Counted from the stretch's first letter, positions 48,090 to 61,044 are shown. The stretch: DNA of 64,000 nt from Mya arenaria (GCF_026914265.1 NC_069134.1:8239758-8303757); one strand, 5' to 3'. Translations and numbers: made by a program. Notes: generated by a model from the letters alone, not told the origin.

Positions 48090-48980
48090 TCTTTTAGTAG
48101 GGAAATCACTTCGCTGAATCTGTCGCCAGACAACCTCGTTCTACGACCTTGGCTATGTGAGATATTGCTTTAGCTTTATAAACTCGGGCCATCACTTCGC
48201 TGAGTCTGTCGCCTGATTACCTCCTTCTACGACCTTGGTTATGTGGGATCTTGCTGTAGCTTTATAAACTCGGGCCATCACTTCGCTGAGTCTGTCGCCT
48301 GATCACCTCGTTATACGACCTTGGCTATGTGGGATCTTGCTGTAGCTTTATAAACTCGGGCCATCACTTCGCTGAGTCTATCGCCTGATTACCTCCTTCT
48401 ACGACCTTGGCTATGTGGGATCTTGCTGTAGCTTTATAAACTCGGGCCATCACTTCGCTGAGTCTGTCGCCTGATTACCTCCTTCTACGACCTTGGCTAT
48501 GTGCGATCTTGCTGTAGCTATATAAACTTGGGACATCACTTCGCTGAGTCTATCGCCTGATTACCTCCTTCTACGACCTTGGCTATGTGGGATCTTGCTG
48601 TAGCTATATAAACTTGGGACATCACTTCGCTGAATTTGTCGCCTGATTACCTCCTTCTACGACCTTGACTATGTGGGATCTTGCTGTAGCTATATAACCT
48701 TCATTCTACGATCTCGTCTGTTTGGAATATTTCTGTACCCTGATTACCGCCTTTTACGCGTTTGGCTTTGTGGGATCTTTTTTAGTCGTAAAAATAACCT
48801 CCTACGATATTGGCTGTGTGGGATCTTGCTGTGGCTTTATAACCTCCATTCTACGACCTTGTCTAACGCGCTTAGGTGTGTGGGATCGTTTTTAGTCGTA
48901 TAACCTCCTACGACCTTGTCTGTGTGGGATCTTGCGGGTGTTTCTAGGAAATTGTCTTTATGGAGTCTTGCTGTAACCTG
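48090..48980 (+). repeat. 86-bp tandem array
   Basis: About seven good units of 'catcacttcgctgagtctgtcgcctgattacctccttctacgaccttggctatgtgggatcttgctgtagctttataaactcggg' (period 86, for example 48193 to 48279), followed from about 48700 by shortened and decayed units ('ctacgaccttgtct...gtgggatctt'). No coding function. Confidence 0.92.
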
Positions 48981-49544
48981 ATACTAGTATCAAGTTTTAT
49001 TTTGATGTTCATTCAAAAGCCATCACTGGTTCATTTATGACGTAACTTTTAACATAAACATATATTCGAGTGTGTACTGGAATAGAGTGGTGACTTAACA
49101 CACAAAAAACCATTTCGTCGCCAAGCAGATGAAGTTCACCAGCATTCCAAGTTTGAGGTACTTGGATACAAGCATTCTTCAATTGACAATTAATGTCAAA
49201 AGTTAGGGTGCTAGTCAAATTTGAGGTACCTCTATCAAGATCGAGGTGCCTAAGCGGTTTTTGATTATTGATATAACTGCGTATTTTCGTATTTACGACC
49301 GTTTATCAGCATTTTCCTTAATTTCAGGTTTTACCAATAAAAAGCGATCTACTCGTACATTCAGAAAAGTTGATTGATAGCATTCATTTAAATTTGAAAG
49401 AAGCTTTATTTAATGAAATACAAGTGTTAACATATTCAAAACATCTTGGTGTTGCATTAAGAATAACCAAAACTATCTTTAAAATAAATAATTATATAAT
49501 ATGTAATTTAACACTAAATTAAATAACTCTTCATTATATAACTA

Positions 49545-50289
49545 CAATCGAAACTCGTTGGCTCGATATCTCATGGCTCGATATCCTCGTTGGCTCGAAC
49601 CAGATTTTTTTACTCTTTGTTCATATAAAATTCGATCGGATGGCTCGATATCTTGAGGGTCGATATTTCTCCACGCTCGAAGTCATTTTCGCGGTCCCAA
49701 GTAAGAAGTTCACACTTTGTTTTGTTTGCTTGGGTCGATGTCATTTTCGCGGGTTCATTTAAGAATCTCACACCTTGTTTTGTTTGCTTGGCTTCATTTA
49801 GCACATGGCGCTAATCGATTAAAATTGATTAAAATTGCTTGACTGGTATTATAATTCTCATCAATTTAAATGGTTTAACAGATTGAAACATGCCATCACT
49901 TAAAGTTCTGTCTCTAATTGCTATCCATTTATAAATTTCTATGCATTTTGATATACCTTATAAGTTATGTCTGTGTTTCCCACTGTTTAAAATTGCTTGT
50001 TTGTTGTTTTCGCATAAATGTATTTTTAAAATAAATTAAAAAAATAGATGGTATTTTCTAAGTATCGAATAAGTCATGTTACGAACTTTACATACGAACT
50101 ATGTCCAATAAATACTCTTCTCTTCTCTTGCGGAGATTGCGTAGCCAATAACAAACGAGGTAAACAATGCTTTTTGTAACGAATAAAAAAAATAACATTC
50201 TGTAAGCAATCCCGCTTGGCTCGATATTATTGAGGTTCGAAGTATTTTGGCCGGTCCCTAGAATATCGAGCCATCGCGTTTCGACTGTA
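49545..50289. mobile_element. 745-bp pogo/Tigger-like MITE
   Basis: Left end CAATCGAAACTCGTTGGCTC and right end ATCGAGCCATCGCGTTTCGACTG are inverted repeats (right reverse complement CAGTCGAAACGCGATGGCTC). TA lies on both sides (49543-49544, 50290-50291), as for Tc1/mariner-pogo insertions. The TGGCTCGATATC motif repeats several times near the left end. The interior is AT-rich with no transposase. Confidence 0.82.
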
Positions 50290-51249
50290 TATATAATATA
50301 ATAGCTCTTTATTGTATATGATTTGTCCTCATCATCGATGTCAAAATTATCGCGTGGACTCCGATGTTGTAGATTTATATAGTGTATTATGGCCTGATGG
50401 CCTTAAACATTAATTGTTTACCATTGACTTTCTGTCCGTCATGAACGCTTCATTTACTGAATCCAACTTTAAATTTGTTTCTTCATGACTTGTGATTATT
50501 AAGTTAAATTCCAGTTAATCTGCTGTTCCAAACTTTTGTTTATTTTTATTCATTTCTGTAGTTTTAATAATTATGTTTTTATCGATGCAATATAATATAT
50601 CTGAATATGCACCACGATTAAAGCTGCGATTCTATTTATTTAAAAGTGTTTGAAAAAAAAAGCTATTTCGTTTTATACATGATAGGCTTTTTAGACCACA
50701 TGCTTCGACCACGACACGAGATACTTTGGTGTTCTTAACAATTTAGGTTAGGCGAGTACCAATGATTACTTTGCTCTCGGTAGTCCCAAAAGGTTTCAAG
50801 AACTATGTTTATAAAGCAGTAGCGCATAATTGCCAGGACTTGAGAAACAATCTGCATAAGTAATCTTGGTAATCGATAGATATCCTCTTAATCGAATTGT
50901 TCTAATTGTACATCAAACGTGTGTGTTGATAAATGATTCATGAGTTGGGCATCTTTCTTAATTATTATTGCGTTTTAAGACTTCTTCTAGTGAAAGTGGT
51001 AACCAGGGATTGCGGGACAGTTAGTGCTTGCATTTTCTTCTGGCTGCGAGTTAATTATTAACACATCGGCCACTTAACAATGGTAAAAAACAACTTGGAT
51101 ATAGTTATGGAGTAATTTTAAAGCCGAAACTGGTTGAAGAAAACATTTTTAGGGGATACAACAATCAATTACAATATCATACGTAATTATTTATGTAAAA
51201 GTACAATTATCGTCGTTATTGTAATCGGATTTTGGTAATTTCGCGCATT
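50290..51249. other. Upstream region of the 51250 gene
   Basis: AT-rich with no repeat recognised. It would hold the promoter and 5' untranslated region of the gene at 51250. No TATA or initiator could be chosen with confidence. Confidence 0.4.
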
Positions 51250-52728
51250 ATGCAGCCCAATACTAAGCTGTCCAGATTTATGTTTCACCTGAGGTTCTCC
51301 AAGCAGGACGAGTATGTCCACGAACATGAGTTGTACGAGCTGATGAAGTCCAGGAACCTCTACCAGACGCAGTTTGGGGTCAGGTCAAGCTACAAGAAAC
51401 TCATGAGGAAATTAAATAAAGACGAACGACAACGCCGATATAACTTCGAAAATAATCGTAAAATGTTCGTCCAGAAAATGAAGGAACGTCGCGAGGCTGC
51501 AGATAAACTTCGGAACTCGACGAGCAAAAACATGAAGAGCCTTTCGGTAATGGATAAAAAACTAAGTAAGCCTGTACGTCAGTATGTACCGCTTCCGCAG
51601 GCCACAATAGTCTTTACCGAACTTCCGGCAATTGAAGGGGCTCCTCCTTATCAGACCAACGGTTTGAACCTTGAGACCGAATCGAGGGACTCAAAAATGA
51701 ACACGATGTTTCCGCTGGCGGCTCCCTCACCTAGTATGATGACTACGGCCATCACCGCCAACCACCCAAACAGAGCGGAAATAGCAAGGTTTGAAGCGTT
51801 AAATACCGGCACATCAGAGCAGTATGAGGATGAAATAAATAATGATATAACAATATCTACTAAGGTTATCGATGCCCGTAAAGCAGTACACACAACAGAT
51901 TCAGTAACTGGTAGATCGGCAAAATCGTTAAGGTCCAGGAAATTCTCAAAAGCACAAGAGGGAGGTGAAGAAAATGACGATGATACGACTGCTCTTTTGA
52001 GGGAAAACGAAGAACTTGTCGACGACCTGCGTAGTTTGAAATTAGAGTTCGTGAAAAATGAGGCAATGTACAATGAAAGCAATCAATTCGAAATCAAAGC
52101 TAAGCTCGGACACGGCAAAGCGCAAACATCTACAGTTTCTTTCGTTAATGATCATTTTCCACCGCTAACAACTAACGGAGCTAAGAATGTTAGCGAGCCA
52201 ATAGCCAAGATTTGGGCAGAAAAACATGGAATAGTGCCAAGAAAGGCTAGCTTAATAAAAGATCATGACTACCAGAGGCTACTTATTGACCGTCCATCGA
52301 AATGGGCGATGACACACCAAGGCAACGCCATTCAGTCGAAAATTTTGGACTTTCGTTTACAGCAAAGCAAACGCATGTTGGACATCAGTTTACAGAATCA
52401 GAGCTTCCGTCGGAAGTCGCGACAAATTGACAAGTTGTCGGAGAAACTTCTTCTTAAAACCCACGTTTCGCTACCGGAACTAAATACAGGACCCAAGCCG
52501 ATGGCGACCCTCGACCCGGGCGGCACGACGCCTGACGGCCGGCTCATCCTCACCAAGCAGGATTTCGATAAGTATCTGCTGAACTTTCGGAAGGCACGCG
52601 ACGTCCGCCTCGAGATGTCCAAAAATCGCAACAAGCTTCTTTCGAAAAAGATACAGAACTTCAACCTGGAGCCCCGTATGTGTCTTACAGACGAACCATG
52701 TTTACGAGTGTCCATGAGAACAATATAG
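51250..52728 (+). CDS. Conserved-by-duplication protein of unknown function (492 aa)
   Basis: A single open frame without visible introns. The first ATG (51250, MQPNTKLSRF) is taken as start; the frame is open about 18 nt further upstream but without an earlier ATG. The product is hydrophilic, with no signal peptide or membrane segment. Residues about 15-100 are very basic and probably helical (YKKLMRKLNKDERQRR, FVQKMKERREAADKLRN). The middle (about 105-200) is low in structure-forming residues, with a DDDTTALLRENEELVDDLR coiled-coil-like piece near 245. The C-terminal third (RLQQSKRMLDISLQNQSFRR, DFDKYLLNFRKARDVRLE) is again charged and helical. No family was recognised. A broken paralogue lies at 28488-29657, which shows this frame was once duplicated; the frame here is clean over 1479 nt, so it is probably a real gene. 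Confidence 0.75.
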   Translation: MQPNTKLSRFMFHLRFSKQDEYVHEHELYELMKSRNLYQTQFGVRSSYKKLMRKLNKDERQRRYNFENNRKMFVQKMKERREAADKLRNSTSKNMKSLSVMDKKLSKPVRQYVPLPQATIVFTELPAIEGAPPYQTNGLNLETESRDSKMNTMFPLAAPSPSMMTTAITANHPNRAEIARFEALNTGTSEQYEDEINNDITISTKVIDARKAVHTTDSVTGRSAKSLRSRKFSKAQEGGEENDDDTTALLRENEELVDDLRSLKLEFVKNEAMYNESNQFEIKAKLGHGKAQTSTVSFVNDHFPPLTTNGAKNVSEPIAKIWAEKHGIVPRKASLIKDHDYQRLLIDRPSKWAMTHQGNAIQSKILDFRLQQSKRMLDISLQNQSFRRKSRQIDKLSEKLLLKTHVSLPELNTGPKPMATLDPGGTTPDGRLILTKQDFDKYLLNFRKARDVRLEMSKNRNKLLSKKIQNFNLEPRMCLTDEPCLRVSMRTI

Positions 52729-54665
52729 GCTTGAGTATGCCATCTGATGTATTGTTATGAGATATATTTATATCAATATTTATACATATTATTCTACTGA
52801 CAGTTTTATTTATCAAATAACAACAGGATTCATCTGAAATAAGTTTAGATATAAAATGAAAGCTTACGAATACTGTATACATACATACTTTACTGACAGT
52901 GAATGATTGTAACAAAGATTAAAATGGCTAGTAAATGTAGACTTATCACAAATACGTCAAAAGCATACCGTGAAGAACAATGAAACTGTTTTGAATTGCA
53001 CATAAACGTTAAGTCAAAGTACAAAAAGCACATTTATAGCTTAATAATGCGATACGTAATAGATACAGTACTAGTTTTTCTTCAGAAGAGTACTCAATTT
53101 TAGTGTTCGATTAAGCGAAACGCCTTCTTACGTCTGGAAGAGGACACTTTTGAAGAAAAAGCGAGTAACTGTATCTGACTTATACTACGATAAGTGTAAA
53201 AAATATATATGTGAGCAAATAAATGCATTCATAAATAATTAAATACAGATTTATAAATAGATTAATAGAAGTATTTTTCCGAAAGATAAACATTAGACTA
53301 CTACCATGGCCTTTCTAAATACAATGTATTGGCTAGTGGGATTACTCAAAATTCTCGTGCACGATCCGCTTACAACCGTAAGAAGACGCTTTTTCAATAG
53401 CTCTGTTGGGGTTAAAGTCGTTTAAACTTTTATACATACAGGTAACACTATGCTGTCGCCACAATTGACAGTGAGTCAAAGCGCTAAAAGCGTGAAAGTC
53501 TGTCGGCCTGCTAGGTTTTGAGTCTAGTCAAGTCAAGTCGAACGCAGCGGAAAGTGTGTGAGGATCTCTCATTTTGTCTCAGGAATTTCAGCCCCAGGTC
53601 TTGAGCAAGATTCATATGCATATTTATAAACAACTAATATGAATATTTTTATTTTGTCCAAACGTGACATAGGTTGAGGACAATATTATGATCATCAATA
53701 TACATGGAATTAAAAGTGCGTGGATGACTCGATCAAGAATAATTTTGAACAAGGATCCTGTCTTAGCGAAAAGAGACCTTGAACAAAACCTTCATCAACA
53801 TGTCCTATGCATTTCGTTTGATGCAAATGGTTTGGCGGGAATAGTACATTATATCGACGCATGTTCGAAGTGTTGACTATATTTCTACGGTCTCTATTCA
53901 AAATACTAAAAAAGGTATAAATACTTTATCCGTTGCAGTGCATTGTTTATGTAACCAATGTTTCAGATAAGGTTTCATTTGCAATTGAGTATTACTACAT
54001 ACTTTTGTTATTGATTGGGTGTTGCACATGTTTATGAGTATTTAAAGTGACTATTTCAAGTATTGCGGAGAAATTCATGCATGCATAAACAGTCTTCAAA
54101 TATTTTAGTGTTTTATTTGTTTTCACATAACGTATGGTTTTGTTGTTTTTTGACTCGCCATGGTCAATGATTTCATCAATTATTTACACTGCCATGGTAT
54201 TTAGAAGGTATGACAACACACTGTACTCATCTCAAATACGGCGCCATCGAAAATTTCTCTTGTCTCACTGGTTTCAACCCAATTAGTAATGCTAATTAGT
54301 GTGCTGTGACATCCATAACCGGGTCTGAAGCTGATGAAAATGGGTGGAAAATTTTATTAAAACAATCAATTAACTGGGTATTAAATAGTTATACTGATGC
54401 TGCATTTATTAATTTCTTATTTTTCGATCATCGAATATTCTTTGCATTAAAGTACAAGCATTTCGTAATGCCTACGTAATACAAGGTTGCTCTGGCTCTC
54501 ATGCATTGTTATTTTTAACTTGTAATTACCAGACAGGCTTTCAAATGTATATATAATTGCCTTCGTCATTAGTGTGGTGGTTTTACACGCACAAATTAAT
54601 TATACAAGAACAAGATTGATGTTGCTTGGGATAAATCGACTAAAACAAGTATGATTTACATAAGA
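51580..54665 (+). repeat. Segmental duplication, copy 2 (partner 28488-34760)
   Basis: Contains the intact gene from codon about 108 onward and about 1.9 kb of 3' flank that also follows the pseudogene. This copy is compact and lacks the TIR elements seen in copy 1. 54310-54360 and 54390-54650 are the last matched pieces. Confidence 0.82.
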
Positions 54666-54879
54666 GCAATTAATGAATTAGTTGTTTGTAAATAAAATGT
54701 TAATTTGTTGGTAACTTAAAAGGATTGAGCATGTTCAACATACAATTAGAAAACCGCTTAATTTCCCTCAGTAAAGGCTTTCCAGATTTCAATGTTCGGA
54801 CCCCACCCACAGAGCTCAAACCCATACTATACCAATTCCAAATGATGCATGTCTCATTCCTTTCTCAACCCCGTATAAA

Positions 54880-56340
54880 AATATTTTAAGTGGCCTTGAT
54901 TATGAACAGCCTCACGTATGATTTTTCATTATAACTTCCCTTCCAGTTGAGTTCTTTTATAACATTCGCTGAATGTTATTACTATTTGAAGATTTTGTTT
55001 TTGATAAAAACAATGGAAAGAAGACGAATCTTTGTAATTGAATAAAAAGGGCCTTTCCAAGTCTATGTCTGAACTCAGTATTATGCTGATTTATTGCTCA
55101 GCGTTTATGTATATCCGTTAATGAAGTTCACTGATACCCTCTTGATTCGAAGCGGGATATACATTGCCCGACCTGAGATGGACAGATTGCTAAACACTTT
55201 CAACAACATGAGATTGTCGTTCAGGGCTAAGATTTGTGGCATGTTTGATGAAATATGTATAAGACATTGTACTATTCCGTACATAGCTCTTTTTTCTAGT
55301 GTTATACTAATCTTTAGGACACTCCTGGAGAGTCTGCTCAACCCCAAGTTATCTCTTATCAGATGGTTCGTGCTCAAAACCCTGCTTAACCTCTTATTAC
55401 ACCTTTTTCAGTTGTTTGATGTTCACCCCCTGCTCAATCCACAAACAAGGCTCAATAGTTTAGCTGCCAATCAAAAGCTTTTCAGATACTTGATCTGAAG
55501 CTCGCCCTCCAACCATGGCTGTCGTAATGTCCCATGTATAATCTTATATATAGTCTTAACCCCAATTAAAATTCTCCAAATACTCAACATTCAATCAAAA
55601 AGCTCCATTTTCGATCTCCTGCTCAACCCTCAACTTAAAATTTTCAGATCCTCCAATTTCAATTACCTGCTACATTCACTATCAAGGCTTTCCAGATAAA
55701 AAAAATTTCCAATCCTCTACACATTCCAACATTTAAAGAGTTTCCTATTATTTATGCTCAATTTTCTCCTCAGCCCCAAGCAATGCCTCCACGATGTTTT
55801 ACGTTCCCTGCTCAAACCCCAACAAATAAATCCATATCCGTATCCAGCTCAATCCCCAAATAAACATTTCCAAGATCCGATGTACTTGATGTTTGAGTCC
55901 CGGCTCAGCCCCAATTCATGCTTTCCAGATGCTCCATCTTCCAATTACAGGATGCTTGATGATACAACACCTGCTTAACCCCTAATTATATATATCATGT
56001 TCGATTCCCTGCTAAACCCCAAGTCAATGGTTTCAGAATGGTTATGTTCTATCTCATTCTTAACCCCCAATTAAAATTGTACAGTTGCTTTAGTTTTGGT
56101 TCCCTTCTCAACCCCAATCCAGGTTTTCAAGATGCCCGGGATACACCCTATTATTGCTTTTAGGACAATATATGTTCTTTTTCCTGCTTAAGCCCAATCC
56201 AGGTTGTTAAGATACCCGGGATACACCCTATTATTGCTTTCAGGACAATATATGTTCTTTCCCCTGCTTAAGCCCAATGCGTTATGTTCGATTACCTTGA
56301 TAACTGCCAGTTAAAGATGTTCCCTGTCCGAGTCCATGCT
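54880..56340 (+). repeat. Degenerate tandem tract upstream of the peroxidase
   Basis: Irregular units centred on 'tgctcaaccccaa' and 'tttccagat' recur over about 1.4 kb. One recent duplication is clear: the unit 'aatccaggttttcaagatgcccgggatacaccctattattgc' (about 56116) repeats 87-88 bp later (about 56203). The 134-codon open frame at 55094-55498 lies in this tract and is not taken as a gene. Confidence 0.7.
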
Positions 56341-56876
56341 CGACCCCGATCAGGTCGTACCATGTATCTACTGTTTTTTTATTGCCACTTTATAATTAAA
56401 CGTTTTGCCGCCGATACCAAAAACGCCAAGAACTCAGCTCTTTAGCCATAAAAGCCAGCATCTTTAATGAATAAAACATAAACTTCCGTGATCAAATTTG
56501 AGGTGAAATACCATTTAAATGTAATGTTGTTCATTGGTTTAAATCACCGTGTTTATGGAAAAATTTATTCAAAAAACAATCATCATTTGTCATGAAAATC
56601 CCTTTTCTGAACGTAATGTAGGCCATGGCAATCACTTGTTCATTTATAACGTAACTTTCCTATGCAGATTTTTAAAATCTAATGAGTAAACAATCGAAAT
56701 CCTGTCCTCTTTATTAACGTTCATTTCGAAACATGTTTTTTATTCGTGCACATTCAAACATAACTTGTTTTTGTTGCTTGTGCAACCATCTGCGATAATT
56801 TGCGTAAACTATACGCTAGGATTTAGCTTTATATAATGCGTTCGCAATAACTTTTATCATTTCGAAAGCTACCGTT

Positions 56877-59540
56877 ATGGTGAAATTAATCCAGTTTCGC
56901 AATGTTATTCTACAGCTGACACTGCTGTCGTTGTCATGCCGACTGGGTGCCGGTCAGGGTATAAGTGCGTCTCGTGCACAGTTCCAGGCCGCCGCCACCC
57001 AGGCGGCAGTTGGGGTGGAGGCGAGGATTGCCGCGGCAGACAGACTTGACAGGAGCGCGTTTGATGAAGGTACAGCAACATTATGATAAAAATGTATTAT
57101 TCAAAAACAGATTTTGCAAAAAGAATTAAAATAAAAAATATTTGTACACATATTTTGATAGAAATAAATTGATGTATCTAGTTCAGTTCTGGCACAATAT
57201 GCATTCACATACAGTTTACCTTTATTACAAACCATTTGTGTTACATACACTGTTTGTACAAAGATCAGAGCATCCAAATATATGCATAGGATATACTGCA
57301 CATCCAAATTCACTCCAAATTCATGTAAAAATGTTTATGCAAAACTACAATAAAGCATTTGTTTATACATAACCGAGGAGGGATTTCGAGCACAATTAAA
57401 AAACAAAACAAAAAAGCAACAACAACGTTTCACCTGTTCCATGAGCTGAACGTGGACTGTATACATTAAAGTATTTGCTAAATAACATGAAACCAAACAT
57501 TTAAATACACGTTTTCATATGATGTCAAATTGATTTCGAAAATGATTATGCGTTAACCACATTCAAGTGTTTTGATCATTACACTGTGGACATCTTGACA
57601 TACTTTGAGGTTTGATATTGGAATGTCTCAAAATATAGCACAACAAAATGCATGCATGCGATAAAAGTTGCCAATCAGAAATGATAAATAAAAAGGAAGA
57701 CTATTTTCTATTATCTGAAACGTAATTATTAGTATTTATGTATTAGATTAGCCTGCAGAATTTTAATTCAACTCAATTCAATAGCTTATTGCCTCCTTTA
57801 AGAAGATATGCAAATGTATGTACATACATATCAAGTCAATATATTCACAACGATACGACAAGCATGTAATGTTAATGTGTAAATGTTTGTATTGAGCTTG
57901 GGTAGTCACGCTGGACGAAACATACTGTGAGTGCCCCCCCCCCCCCCATAACACACACACAAACAAATTATGCTTTACAAGCAATCAAATCAAAATGCTA
58001 TCAACATCGCATCATCTGCTATCATTTATATTATATTGTAGATGGTAAATGTATCAATATATAGTTTAATCTGATGCTAATGATGTGCAAATTTCATGTT
58101 TTGTTTCAGGAAAGCACAATCAATAGTATGGCAAGAAAACCGTCGTATAAATATTCGTATTTATTTCTTATCACCATGTATGATTGCATGACTAGATTTG
58201 CTGTTGCAGGCGTGGACCGAGTAAATCCCGGTCTGAGGGATTCTTCAGGGCCACAGCTGCTGACTACGGCTACCGCGAATGAGATCGGTAGGGTGGGTCA
58301 AGCCTTCCTTGATACCGCCAGAAATACTTTGGTCAGGTAGGTGCGCCCTCTATGTTATATTTTGAACTGGCAGTGCAGGGAATCAAGGTCTTAAAATTTG
58401 TTTAAATATTAGTATACACCACATTTGTCCGTTTACGCAACTAACAGTGTGTGATCGTAACCATTATTTGTAACATCTGTAATTCTAGGATGAGTATTCG
58501 TCCAGAAGACGCTGGTCGTGAGATAACCGCCGCTGGGATCCCTCCGCCGGACGCGCTGCGCTGTCCTTTCCAACCACCCAACTGTGACCCGACAGCCAAG
58601 TTCCGGACGATAGATGGATCCTGTAACAACGTGGCCAATCCCCTGTGGGGGAGATCGCAGACGCCTTTTGAGAGATTACTCGCCCCTATTTACAATGACG
58701 GTAACGTTTAACAGTTAATTGTTGCTATGACAATATTCAATATCATTCTTGGCATATGAATGATCAAATGATGAATAGCAAGTTTAGAATTTGGACAACT
58801 GTTTCTTTAACATCATGATATAAGACTACGGTACGTTTCACAGGTGTGTCTGAACCCCGGTCCGCCAGCGTGTTTGGAGGACCACTGCCGAACGCCCGCC
58901 TCATTAGCCGGGAGTTCCACGACAGCATGTCGAATCCTCTAGCCGGCTCCACGCACCTGCTTATGGAGATCGGCCAGTTCATTAGCCACGATATAGAATT
59001 TCAGGCGCTCTCGCAAGGTAATCACTAATTAAATCGTGTAGTTTTACATCGTTTACACATTATTTATCATAATGAACTTTTGAAAGAATGATGGGAGTTT
59101 CTGGGACATTGCGGTTAGGATTTTTTACTTAAATTTACTCACGTTAAAATAATAATAATAACAAATGACATTTAAAATTGATGTAAGGTTGAAACTAATT
59201 TAAAGGTAAACCACTTTTTCAGGTTATGCAGGTGCCAACTTGGATTGTTGCGAGAGGAAAAATAGGTGACCTGTCTTGATTTAGATTTATAAATATTTTG
59301 ATAAAAATATACGTTTTTTTTCAAAATAAGTGATGATCTCAAAAGGAGTGCTTGCGAATATGCTTATATAATTTCCACTCAGTATAATGTTAATTCTACA
59401 GTTTTTTTCTATTTTATTTGTGTTTAGGCCAGGTTGCTTCCCTATAGATATTCCACCGAATGACCCTTTCTTCCCGCCAAATCGCACGTGCATCAACATT
59501 GTTCGAGCTCTACCAACACCTCCACTTGACTGCACCATCG
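56877..59540 (+). CDS. Animal haem peroxidase, 5' six exons (incomplete at right edge)
   Basis: A secreted haem peroxidase of the peroxinectin/chorion-peroxidase/myeloperoxidase superfamily; it would use H2O2 to oxidise small substrates. Exons: 56877-57069, 58210-58336, 58489-58700, 58844-59017, 59223-59265, 59428-59540, all GT-AG and in phase (287 codons so far). Residues 1-26 are a signal peptide ([17 protein letters not shown]). Then a propeptide-like stretch is followed by [16 protein letters not shown] and [14 protein letters not shown], the catalytic [10 protein letters not shown] with distal Gln222, His226 and Ca-ligand Asp227, and [13 protein letters not shown] with CINIVRA. The proximal His and the rest must lie beyond 64000 or after a large intron. 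No Ig or LRR domains precede it, so peroxidasin is unlikely. Intron 1 (57070-58209) holds only AT-rich sequence and a poly-C run near 57936. Confidence 0.93.
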
Positions 59541-59849
59541 GTAATATTAGCTCGTTCTCATTTCTTGAGCTCTTTGTCATTTCTTGAGGTGTTGCGTCCG
59601 TTCATAGATTATGTATTCGCTGTGTCAGCAGGGACAGGGAATTAATAAAACCGGTTTCCATATTTATTACAAATTGAAGAAACATTGCACCATATTTAAG
59701 TACCATCATCAACTTATGCAAACAGCCTTATCCTTTTTGCTTTTGAATCCTTGTTTTTTGCGTTTTTGTTTTATACCAGCTACAACTTCCTAATACTTAT
59801 CAGGCCGTCACTAAAATTTCAGTAATCTATAATTTACATGTTTCATCTA

Positions 59850-59960
59850 GCAGTATTGATGTTGTACAGCCCCGAAAGCCTAGCGGTTGAGTGTTAGGAT
59901 ACGGAATTTGTTGGCCTCAATCATCGAACTCGTCATATCGTGTCATAATAAAAAGTACAA
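59850..59960 (+). repeat. SINE-like tRNA-derived fragment
   Basis: AGCCCCGAAAGCCTAGCGGTTGAGTG contains a box-A-like TAGCGGTTGAG, and CATCGAACTCG downstream resembles a damaged box B. It lies in the peroxidase intron after exon 6. Confidence 0.3.
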
Positions 59961-60089
59961 CTTTATTGATATCCATATCCGCAAACAGGATGATTTTGAT
60001 AAGCAGTGGTAAAGCTTCCTTATGCTTCATTAATTGAGTTTAGTAGTATTATCTGATTTGTTTAGTATGCAGGATATATACACTAATAA

Positions 60090-61040
60090 TTCAAACGTAT
60101 TTGCAGCTTTTGATATGTTTATCACTGTATAGAAATGCTGTTGACCAAAATGTTAATAACTATGGTAATATGCTTATAAAAATGTGCAAAAGTAATAATA
60201 TGTTTTTGTTGAACGGTCATATTGGATCTGATTTTTGTAGTCCAAAATTTACCTATTGGGGTTGCAGTACAGTTGATTATTTCATCTCAAGTATAATGTT
60301 TTTGAGAATATTATTGACTTAAGTATTCATGATTTAAGTCAATTACTGTCTGACGTTCATTGTCCATCGTCTTAAGTTACTAAATGTAAACTTAGCTCTA
60401 AATCTGAAGGTGATTAGTAATCAAACTAATTAAAATCCCTAAATTATGGGATAAGCATAAAACCCTTTTTTTTAAATAATATTAATATTACAGTTGTTAA
60501 AGAAATTCAAAACAGAATTAACATGTTTATATAATTATTTTTCTCAGGCAAATATTGATGATATTGTTTGTACTATATCTAATGTCTTTATTACCAGTTG
60601 TTTAAATTATGTTGGTACAGTGCATAGAAAGCGACATAACCACGATAATATCAACACACCACACAAATTCCCCTTGTTTAATAGTGAGTGCCACAGGGTA
60701 AGAAACATTATCACATAAGACAAAAATATATTAAGCTTATATTAAGTATAAAAGTATCTATTTTAAAGAATGCTTCAACAAATATAAGTAGGCAATTTAA
60801 GAATATCTAGCATGGAACTAGAAATAAATTTAACTTAAATATATTTAATCAATTAAGAGCTACCAAAAGTTCTGATCCCATTTGTTTTGGAAAATCATTA
60901 ACTCATTACATGACTTTTGTAAAAAAAAAAAATGAGGATCCCTATTTAAACGATGATACTTTGCAATGTGAAAGAAACATGCAAGCACATTCAGGTATTG
61001 AAGATATGAATGAAGAAATAAATGCGTCATCTAATATTAT
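60090..61040 (+). pseudogene. LINE endonuclease/linker region, decayed
   Basis: Pieces typical of an APE-type (EEP) endonuclease of non-LTR elements: NVNNYGNMLIKMCKSN, GSDFCSP, STVDYFISS (60100-60320) and LLSDVHCP (near 60345). Then come the linker-like ECHRVRNI and LRATKSSDP (60690-60880) and acidic text to about 61040, in several frames with stops. It has the opposite orientation to, and probably belongs to a different family from, the LINE at 21978-23645. It lies inside the peroxidase intron. Confidence 0.6.
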
Positions 61041-61044
61041 CAAC

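Noticed and set aside
51651..52082. 143-codon minus-strand frame within the 51250 gene
   Set aside because: Antisense shadow of the clean plus-strand frame; the paralogue at 28488 keeps the plus-strand codon pattern better.
55094..55498. 134-codon open frame
   Set aside because: It lies inside a degenerate tandem tract, starts at a non-ATG codon and has no recognisable motif.
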